From: Paramacrobiotus metropolitanus
Lineage: Eukaryota; Tardigrada; Eutardigrada; Parachela; Macrobiotidae
Assembly (NCBI RefSeq): GCF_019649055.1
Contig: NW_026570649.1
Span: forward strand, 1-23,022
Length of the DNA stretch: 23,022 nucleotides
Direction: 5' to 3'
Under the pieces are notes generated by a model that saw only the letters and a program-made list of their open reading frames with translations, did not search any database and was not told the DNA's origin. How positions within the stretch are numbered: the stretch's first letter is position 1; every line of letters begins with the position of its first letter. A program made the position numbers and the translations under genes. Positions 16,551 through 23,022 of this stretch are shown piece after piece.

Positions 16551-17981
16551 AAGGTCAAGAAACAGACTTTACACTGCGAACAGCGCAGCAGAAGAATAGC
16601 GAACCGGCACAACAGAACTACGATGACTCACTTGTGAATGCAGTAACGCTGCAACGGAAGGAAATATGGCAAAAAGTGGCTTACAGACCGAACGGGAATC
16701 ACGGAATGTGGATACCCGTAACGCCAAAAGCGAAGCAGAAAGCGGGAATGTCACAAGAGGATTGCTTGGACATGCGAGAATTGCGCACGCAACATGAGAG
16801 GAAACGATTAGAAGAGTTGGTTATCGGGAAACCAGCGCAAGGGTCATCGAACCCAGTTGCAGTATTCGACGCAGTTGAATATGAGAAGACACTCATTAAC
16901 CTAAAGGATCCACGAAATGCACCGCCAGAAGGAAAACCGTTGAATTATGGAGAAAAAGTTCCCATACAGAAGTTGACAGGTGGCGGATTTGTCATGAAGC
17001 GCAACGAAAGGTCACAGGACTTAGCGCAAAACGAACAAAAACGATGGTCAAAAAAGGTGGCGCAAACACAACAGAGTAGCGCAGTCGAAAGGTCACGGGA
17101 CTTATCACAAGCACTGCAAAAAGATGCCAGTGACAAGTCACCAGCCCGAACAGACGGGATGTCCTCGCAAATTGATCCGACGAAAACAAATAACAAAGTG
17201 TCAGCAAAGGTGATTGAATGGATGACTCAAAAGGGATATGATATGGTTACATATGAAAAGTCACCAGATGAGATGAGAGATAGCTAAGCGGACGAATTGA
17301 AGAAAGCTGATCAGATAACAAGTGAAGTTATCGATAAGTTGCGACAAAAAAGGAAAGACGAAAAGACTGGCGAAACGCTGTATCAGACGATAACCGAAGT
17401 GACAAAAGGTCACACGACCGGCACTAAAACGAAGGAGCAAGTGCACAATGTCGAAAAGGTCACCAGTGATAAAACGGCTGCAGAGAAGCAAGCAGATAAG
17501 AAAAAGCCGCGAAAATTTTACGACGTTCGGACTGACGTACCACACAGGATTGATAAGTTGAGCGAGATATTGAAAGGTCACAGCACTTTAGCGAAAGGGC
17601 AAGTGCTTTCCGATATGGATCCGGGACCAGTATCATTAGTCCCTGTGAAATGTAAGATTCACACCTTGAAAATTCAAAATGGAAAACTGCCCAAGAGAAT
17701 CGAAGCATATACACATGAAGTGAAATTTGGAGACATAAAGGTCAACGCAATGCTGGACCCCGGCGCTGAGACGTCGCTGATCAGGAAACCGTTTTGCGAG
17801 AAGAATGGACTTCATATGCTTCCATTGCCACCCGACAGATTCGTGAAGGTTAACGGAATTAGCGGAACGTCAGGGTTCATGGTGACGCACTACTGTGTAG
17901 CACCAGTGACCTTAAGGAAAAAGACTAGCGAGCATTCATTCTACGTCCGACCGAAATGTGATGACGTACAGGTGTTATTGG
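16427..17981 (+). pseudogene. Pro-pol N-terminal region with aspartic protease
   Basis: This frame is open from 16427 to 17981 apart from one TAA at 17284-17286, and overlaps the previous ORF by 124 nt in the -1 phase. It starts with a low-complexity Gln/Lys-rich segment, including WQKVAYRPNGNHGMWIPVTP, then Ser/Arg-rich repeats (ERSQDL, ERSRDL). The retropepsin-like protease is at the end: VNAMLDPGAETSLI with the catalytic Asp at 17756-17758, flap-like sequence, and VQVLLG before a one-base deletion at about 17980. The usual Asp-Ser/Thr-Gly is Asp-Pro-Gly here, a one-base change from Ser. The enzyme would cut Gag-Pol. Context and the Ala-Glu-Thr-Ser-Leu-Ile strand support the call. Confidence 0.78.
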
Positions 17982-17982
17982 G

Positions 17983-18942
17983 ATGGATATGGATATTGAC
18001 TTCCTGGAAAAGAATTTTGTGCTGATGGATAACAAAGGTGAAGAAGAGAAAGAAGATGACCCCAAGCCGGTCCCCAAAGTTCAAGTCGGAAAGGTCACCG
18101 AACTTGTAAAACAGACGGGAAAAGGTCAAACTACTAATAAAACGCTAATCGGTAAAACGATAAAACGCTACTATAAGAAACCAGAGGAACTGGGAAAAGA
18201 AGAGAAGAAGAGGGTACAAAAAGAATTGTCAGTATTTGAACAAATGAAAGTGATTCAGCAGGAAAAGCAACTAACTCCAGAAGAACGAATCGGGAGTTGC
18301 GGACACGGTTACTACGAGGATCCGCGTAGAGTGCAACCACAAAGGGAATGCACTGAATGCTGCCAAAACGCCTCCCAAGATGGCCTTTCAGAATGGCCGA
18401 AATGTAATGCCGCATTGGTAGACTTAAAAAGTCAAACCCAAAAAGAAGCGAAAAGCATCATGCGGACAAACGAAATGTGGAAACCACACATTGAACGGTA
18501 CCATTGGAACAGATATCGGACGTGGTTGTCATGTGTAAAAAATTTCATTACGGGAAGAGAAAAATGGGTGAACCATTGGCAGCAACCAGCGGAAAGTGGA
18601 ATTCAAGATCCTCTCGACCCAGCATTAACGATGCGGAAAGTGGAAAGAGAGATTGAGGAAATGAATGAGGAAGTAGAGTTGTGGGAAGAAGCGAGAATAG
18701 AACTGTTTTGGGACTTCCGCGTTAACCATATGTACAAAGGTCAAGGGAGAACAGTTATTTTCCCAACAGGACTCGGTACACCGGTATATGAGTCAGTGGT
18801 AGCATTCTGCAAAGCACTTAAAGAAGACGATTGGGGCACATTTGACAAATATTGGAGCAAATTTGAAGCAGAGATTCTCATATTTGATGTAAAGGAGATG
18901 CGAGAATTACAAGTAACCCGGAAAAGAAGGTTACCGGGTTGA
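17983..18942 (+). pseudogene. Protease end plus unrecognised Trp/Cys-containing spacer domain
   Basis: The first residues (MDIDFLEKNFVLMD) complete the protease C-terminus in a shifted frame. A Lys-rich stretch (GKEEKKRVQKEL) follows, then a segment with CGHGYYEDPRR and CTECC, a possible metal site. Next comes a helical, Trp-rich region (MWKPHIERYHWNRYRTWL, KWVNHWQQ, VELWEEARIELFW) and FPTGLGTPVYESVVAFCKAL. It ends with three stops in a row, TGA TAA TAA, at 18940-18948. About 290 codons match no domain I know between protease and RT of Gypsy elements. It could be a captured or element-specific domain. Confidence 0.6.
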
Positions 18943-18945
18943 TAA

Positions 18946-19495
18946 TAAAGAAGAAAGTGACTTTTGCACCAGACCCAGATGGAGTGGAATACCCAGAACG
19001 TATTGGTGACACGTGGTGAATGTACGAAACGATTCCAAGCGACGACTGGGTTACTGAAGAGCTGATGGCAAATTGCGTCTTCGTTGGTCCCAAACGACCT
19101 AAAGGTTACAAAACGGTCCAAAAAGAAACAGAAAAGGAAGAAACGCAAAAAGAAACGGTTGAAGGAGGATCAAACGAAACGGAAGAATCACGCACATTAG
19201 CCTTCAGTATCGCACAGATGGTAAGAGACAGAGGAGAAATGTGGAAAAAGTTCAAAGAGGAAGTTGAAAGGATATCGAACGAACAGCAAAACCCAGTAAC
19301 AGAGCAAAAGTTAATGAAAGGTCACCCGATAACAATGAAGAACAGCTAGTGATTGAAACGACTAAAGGTCACTATTGAGCCTCGAGGAAATTGATAAGTT
19401 GGAAAGATCAAAGCTGAACGAGGAAAGGTCAAACTCTGATCAGACAGAAAGGTCATCAACGAGAATACGGGTAAACAAGGAGTCACCCAAGAATA
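18946..19495 (+). pseudogene. Protease-RT spacer, charged linker
   Basis: After the triple stop a different frame reads KKKVTFAPDPDGVEYPERI to TGA 19017-19019, and immediately MYETIPSDDWVTEELMAN to 19349. It is rich in Lys, Glu and Thr (KETEKEETQKETVEGG) with a helical WKKFKEEVERI. From about 19387 another frame gives EIDKLERSKLNEERSNSD. It is mostly disordered, with no domain recognised. It holds four AAAGGTCA words at 19317, 19364, 19424 and 19448, in more than one codon phase. Confidence 0.5.
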
Positions 19496-20146
19496 GCCGC
19501 ACGAAATGGAAGTAAGACAAAGGAAACGGGCAAATCTCTGCTCAAAAATCCGAAAGCGAAAAAACTTAGCGATTCACGGGAAAACGAAAGTGACCTTTCA
19601 TCTGAGGACGAAGGAGTTGACAAACGTCCACTTGAAAAAGCTGACAAAGGTCAAGCTACTGCACAAGAATATGAAAGCAGTAACTCGGACTCAGAGTGGA
19701 CGAGTTCAAGTGATAACTCAACGACTTCGAAAGATTCAGGCGTAACTGACCTTTCAGAACAAGAAGACTTGTTAGACTTGGATGAAGATGACGAAGTTAA
19801 CGAAGAAAAAGAACAGGAGACAAAAGTCAGGAGAGTAAAGATACAACGGGCAAGATTGTCAAAAGACGTGATCAGAATCTATAGTGACCAACGAATCAGG
19901 TTGAAACCGTCAAACTGCACACGTGTAAAGGCCAAGATGGGAAAATACGCACCAGCTCAAAACAAGTTGATGTTTACACCAATCCCACAAGTTGAGACCG
20001 ATGTACAACCGTTGGCAGGTGTGACGGAACACAGAAGGAAATATTTCAAAATCGTCATTGCTAATCTTAGTTGTAAACACCAAATCGTGAAGAAAAATCA
20101 GCTTCTCGGCTACGTGGAGCCGTATGAACACATGGAAAACGTATAA
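19496..20146 (+). CDS. Acidic Ser-rich linker and pre-RT beta-barrel domain
   Basis: One open frame of about 215 codons runs to TAA 20144-20146. Its first part is Lys-rich, then strongly acidic and Ser-rich (SDLSSEDEG, SSSDNSTTSKDSG, LDLDEDDEVNEEKEQE; to about 19820). The second part (DVIRIYSDQRIRLKP, then VIANLSCKHQIVKKNQLLGYVEP) matches the small beta-rich domain that commonly sits between protease and RT in Gypsy Pol. The frame is open, so this part of Pol is undamaged. Its left limit is uncertain because the coding frame changes near 19500. The neighbouring 20155-20184 holds a 15-bp tandem duplication. Confidence 0.65.
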   Translation, partial: AARNGSKTKETGKSLLKNPKAKKLSDSRENESDLSSEDEGVDKRPLEKADKGQATAQEYESSNSDSEWTSSSDNSTTSKDSGVTDLSEQEDLLDLDEDDEVNEEKEQETKVRRVKIQRARLSKDVIRIYSDQRIRLKPSNCTRVKAKMGKYAPAQNKLMFTPIPQVETDVQPLAGVTEHRRKYFKIVIANLSCKHQIVKKNQLLGYVEPYEHMENV

Positions 20147-20154
20147 GTCTACGC

Positions 20155-20184
20155 TGGCACAGTAAAGAATGGCACAGTAAAGAT
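20155..20184 (+). repeat. 15-bp tandem duplication
   Basis: TGGCACAGTAAAGA[AT] occurs twice head to tail (20155-20169, 20170-20184) in the short junction between the spacer ORF and RT. It keeps the coding phase. Confidence 0.75.
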
Positions 20185-20233
20185 CCCGAAGTGGATGATA
20201 CAACGAAAGCCGAATTAAAAGATAATTGAAAAC

Positions 20234-20866
20234 TTGAAATTAGGACCTGACCTTACCCAAGAACAGAAGAACGATGTGTATAACGCGTTTTGGGAATTCT
20301 GGAAGGTCTTACCGACATCAAAGAAACCATATGGAGATGTGAAAGGGGTCACTCACGTAATCGATACGGGAGATGCGAAACCAGTCAAATGTAACCCGGC
20401 CAGAACGAGTTGGACAGGCCGCGAGTTCATAACGAAGCATGTAGAAGAGATGTTGGCACAAGATGTAATTGAACCGTCGGACGCCGAGTGGAGTTTTCCA
20501 GTCGTGCTGGCAGTAAAGAAAAACGGCGAAGGAACAATGGGAACAAGATTCTGCGTCAATTACATCATGCTTAACAAGCTAACGAGAAAGAATAACAATC
20601 CGCAACCGAATCCAGATGAGCTGCTCGACGCATGCGCAGGCAACAAATACTACGGAAAAATGAACTTGCAAAGTGGATTCTGGCAGATTCCAATGGACCC
20701 AGCGTCAATCAGTAAGACGTCCTTTGTCACGCAAGATGGAATGTACCGGTTTAAAAGAATGCCATTTGGAGTTTGCAACGAACAGCAACATTTCAGTTGT
20801 GAATGGACAAAGTACTCTCGAAAGCGAAAAGAAAGGGTTGCGTTTTCGGGTAGATTGATGACGTGA
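20234..20866 (+). pseudogene. Gypsy reverse transcriptase, fingers and palm, copy 2
   Basis: An N-terminal helix (LTQEQKNDVYNAFWEFW) and VTHVIDTGDAKPVKC, typical of the Gypsy RT start, lead to ITKHVEEMLAQDVIEP, SFPVVLAVKKNG, TRFCVNYIMLN and motif A. In motif A the catalytic Asp codon is AAC (20663-20665), giving KMNLQSGFW; copy 1 has GAC (Asp) here. FKRMPFGVCN follows, then a one-base deletion at about 20779-20790 diverts the frame. In the true frame, the position of the first residue of YIDD is TAG (20851-20853), followed by intact Ile-Asp-Asp. At least three lesions therefore disable this RT. Confidence 0.88.
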
Positions 20867-21822
20867 TCTTCGCCGGAAAGACTTGGGCGATCTTCATGCA
20901 GAATCTGAGAAACGTTCTAACGAGCCTAGTCGAAGCGGGATTCACAATAAAGCCAACGAAATGCGAATTTGGAATGAGAGAAATGGGATTCCTGGGTCAT
21001 ATACTCAGTGAAGATAGAATTCGAATGGATCCGGAAAAGGTCACCGCGGTCTCAGAATTTAAACGGCCTCAAACCGAAAGGCAAATAAGGTCATTCCTTG
21101 GATTGGCAAATTACTATCGCAAGTTCATAATGGGATATGCGCAGAAAACATGCCATTTGTATGAATTGCTGAGACGAGATAAACAAATGAGAAAGGACTG
21201 GACAGCAGTACACGAAGAGGAGTTCAACAGTTTGAAACAGTTGCTATGCGAAGGTCCAGTATTGGCAAAATTTGACCCGGCGAAACCGACCGTCATTGAA
21301 TGCGACGCAAGTAAGGAAGGTATCGGAGCGGTCCTATCACAAGAGGGTCTCCCGATCGCGTACGCGAGTCGCGTCTTACACGGAGCCGAAAGAAATTACG
21401 GCGTAACAGAATGGGAATGTCTGGCAGTAGTGTTCGCTGTCAGGAAGTTTAAGCCGTATATCGATTATACAGAATTCACCGTAAGGACGGATCATCAGGC
21501 GCTGACCAATCGATTGCGATCAGAAACGAATAAAGTTGGAATGAACCCACGTTTAACGAGATGGGCAACGGCTTTGCAAGATCACCAGTTTAAAATTCAA
21601 TATAAACCGGGAAAATATTGCGACAACGCGGACGCGTTATCAAGAGCGCCAATTGAAGGTCCAACGTGTCAGGAAGAAGAATATGACGAGATTCCGAACT
21701 TCGAAGACTATAAGAAAGAATTTGACACAAAAGAACCAGCAATCGAAATTGGACAGCTGTTCCTACAGATGGTGGAGCAGAGAGAAAAACGCTTAAAAGG
21801 CCACCTCAGCTACGGCGAATGA
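20854..21822 (+). CDS. Gypsy RT C-terminus and RNase H, copy 2
   Basis: The open frame restarts at the Ile-Asp-Asp of the active site and runs about 320 codons to TGA. RT motifs D and E and thumb: VEAGFTIKPTKCEFG, MGFLGHILSEDRIRMDPEKV, RQIRSFLGLANYYRKFI. RNase H: VIECDASKEGIGAVLSQ (first Asp), YGVTEWECLAVVFAVRKFK (Glu), RTDHQAL (Asp) and NADALSRAP (last Asp), so all four acidic residues are present. The linker to integrase begins with acidic DEIPNFEDY and ends QMVEQREKRLK. The domain is intact and would degrade the RNA strand of the hybrid, but it is cut off from the RT N-terminus by the TAG at 20851. Confidence 0.9.
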   Translation: MDDVIFAGKTWAIFMQNLRNVLTSLVEAGFTIKPTKCEFGMREMGFLGHILSEDRIRMDPEKVTAVSEFKRPQTERQIRSFLGLANYYRKFIMGYAQKTCHLYELLRRDKQMRKDWTAVHEEEFNSLKQLLCEGPVLAKFDPAKPTVIECDASKEGIGAVLSQEGLPIAYASRVLHGAERNYGVTEWECLAVVFAVRKFKPYIDYTEFTVRTDHQALTNRLRSETNKVGMNPRLTRWATALQDHQFKIQYKPGKYCDNADALSRAPIEGPTCQEEEYDEIPNFEDYKKEFDTKEPAIEIGQLFLQMVEQREKRLKGHLSYGE

Positions 21823-22263
21823 GTCGGCTGAGCCAGGAGTAAATGTGAACCGTGCAAAAAGCTGGTTGCCCACCGTTAGTGACTTAAAAGTCACAGGACT
21901 TGATGCGGAATCTAAAGCTCAGAATGGAAAGGTCACGGGACTTGACGAAGCGGTGGAGAATCGAGATGACCTTTGGGAAACGGACAAAGTGACACAAGCG
22001 TTGAACGAATGTCCGATTAAGCTGTTGAGATTCCCGAAACAAATGAAAAAGAGGTAAAAACCGCTACCACGCTGTAAGGTCATCAAAGATTGGAACGAAC
22101 TCAGTACAGCGACAGTCCGCATCGTTAACCTGCAAGGCAATGAAGAGGAAGAAGATGACTCGAACTTGCAGTTGCGAAATAAACAGTTAAAAGATCCCCA
22201 TCTGGCAATGATAATAGATGAGTAGTAACATTACCAGATGCGGAGACGAGATCGAAATTCGAG
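21823..22263 (+). pseudogene. RNase H-integrase linker, copy 2
   Basis: Frames change at a TGA (21820-21822), at 22055-22057 and near 22225. The peptide is not domain-like (VSDLKVTGLDAESKAQ in 21845-22057; later QLRNKQLKDPHLAMI). It corresponds to 2281-2850 in copy 1. It includes the 7-bp hairpin at 21879-21894 and an AAAGGTCA/TGACCTTT inverted pair (21928-21935 and 21967-21974). Confidence 0.6.
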
Positions 22264-22527
22264 GTGCATTATCAGTTATGGAACGGCATATTGTACCGAG
22301 TAAAGGACAAAAATGGCAAACTTGAAAGGTCATATGTGGTGCCGTTGTCAATGCGAAGAGCGATTATCCACGCATTGCACGATGAGAAGGTGGCAGGTCA
22401 TCTGGGATTTGAAAAGACCCTGTCAGCAATAAGACTCCGATACTATTGGGACAGAATGAGTACTGATGTGAAGAATTACATACTGGCCTGTCAAGGATGT
22501 CAATTTCGCAAGACACGGAGAAAATGA
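22264..22527 (+). pseudogene. Integrase zinc-binding domain, copy 2
   Basis: The frame holds QLWNGILYRVKDKNG, then IIHALHDEKVAGHLGFEKTL and ILACQGCQFRKT: the H-x6-H and C-x2-C of the HHCC integrase zinc finger. TGA at 22525-22527 ends it; the same codon is TGT (Cys) in copy 1, so this is a one-base nonsense change. Unlike copy 1, there is no insert between its two halves. Confidence 0.87.
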
Positions 22528-23022
22528 TCACCGGGTAAATTGCAAGAGATAAAAGTCGGACATCCATTCTTCAGGGTTTACGCGGACTTGAAAGGACTGT
22601 TGCTACCGACGAAGAAACGTGGATATAAGTATATAGCGGTGTTTATCGATCAACTGACGAAATATGTGATCGCAGTACCGATGAAGACGGCAACGGCTAA
22701 AGAGTTTGCAAAGGTGTTCGTGAAGCACGTAATATTGGTACACGGAGCACCGCACATCCTACATACGGATCGTGGACGGCACTTTATAGCCGAAGTACTG
22801 ACAAAGGTCACTAATGCGTTTAAGATTAAACACACATTCGGAACGGCATATCATCCGGAAGGTCGAGGCCAAGTTGAACGACAAATGCAGACGATTGCAG
22901 ATGGCTTGGCACCGTACCTGAAAGCGGGAAATGAAAGAAAGTTCAATAAGTATCTTCCATACGTCATTTCGGCGATCAACAGAGTTGTACACGCCACAAC
23001 TGGTTACTCGGCATATTACATG
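22528..23022 (+). CDS. Integrase catalytic core, copy 2 (runs off the window)
   Basis: The frame stays open for 165 codons to the window end. Catalytic residues: Asp in VYADLKG (22585-22587), Asp in HTDRGRHF (22768-22770) and Glu in GQVERQMQ (22876-22878). There are 35 residues between the second Asp and the Glu, the canonical DDX35E of retroviral-type integrases. The expected YLPYVISAINRVVHAT helix follows. It is one in-frame stop (22525-22527) away from the zinc-binding domain. The C-terminal domain lies beyond the window. Confidence 0.9.

Larger units (their letters stand above)
13339..23022 (+). mobile_element. Ty3/Gypsy retrotransposon, copy 2 (truncated by window end)
   Basis: Gag, protease, RT, RNase H and integrase follow in Ty3/Gypsy order over 9.7 kb, with integrase still open at the right edge. 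The RT-RNase H-integrase part is the same family as 961-4337. Gag-to-RT is unusually long: about 2.2 kb lies between protease and RT. Many single-base frameshifts and stops make this copy defective, but domains are much better kept than in copy 1. AAAGGTCA/TGACCTTT words are very dense from 15.7 to 19.75 kb. Confidence 0.88.

Overview
The window looks like a repeat-dense, gene-poor stretch of a eukaryotic genome, most likely an invertebrate animal. It has no bacterial operons, ribosome-binding sites or structural RNA genes, and almost everything recognisable is retrotransposon. I see no intact host gene. The host lineage cannot be named from this sequence alone.

Layout on the + strand. (1) 1-498 is AT-rich with little to call. 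(2) 499-959 is an antisense fragment of a LINE reverse-transcriptase C-terminus. (3) 961-4337 is a 5'-truncated, decayed Ty3/Gypsy pol: reverse transcriptase, RNase H and integrase. It has several frameshifts, a stop just before the catalytic Glu of integrase, and a 257-bp foreign insert at 3024-3280. (4) 5215-11239 is the relic of a long unrecognised ORF ('ORF-X'), rich in Pro, coiled coil and acidic stretches. It is split by (5) a nearly complete antisense LINE at 7603-10597, flanked by a perfect 13-bp target-site duplication. The LINE has an N-terminal zinc finger, an RT, a CCHC motif and a restriction-like endonuclease. (6) 11240-13338 is mostly noncoding. It holds a 53-codon SAP-like ORF, hairpin-containing direct repeats, and a possible LTR promoter and primer-binding site. 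(7) 13339-23022 is a longer Gypsy element of the same family as (3): coiled-coil N-terminus, capsid, zinc knuckle, Gly-rich tail, repeat-rich region, protease, a very long protease-RT spacer, RT, RNase H and integrase. It runs off the right edge. It is also decayed: first RT Asp to Asn, a stop where the Tyr of YIDD should be, and a stop in integrase.

Three features of the second Gypsy element stand out. A textbook -1 frameshift cassette lies at the end of gag: an in-phase GGGAAAC, a 6-nt spacer and a perfect 11-bp stem, leading into the next open frame. Just downstream is an array of small stem-loops with constant loops and compensating stem changes, embedded in coding repeats. The 8-mer AAAGGTCA (or its complement) occurs about 44 times in the window by hand count, in all three codon phases, and is absent from the inserted LINE. 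This suggests a nucleotide-level signal scattered through this retrotransposon family.

In an intact element, Gag would form the particle, the -1 shift would make Gag-Pro-Pol, and protease, RT/RNase H and integrase would carry out maturation, cDNA synthesis and insertion. The copies here look dead.
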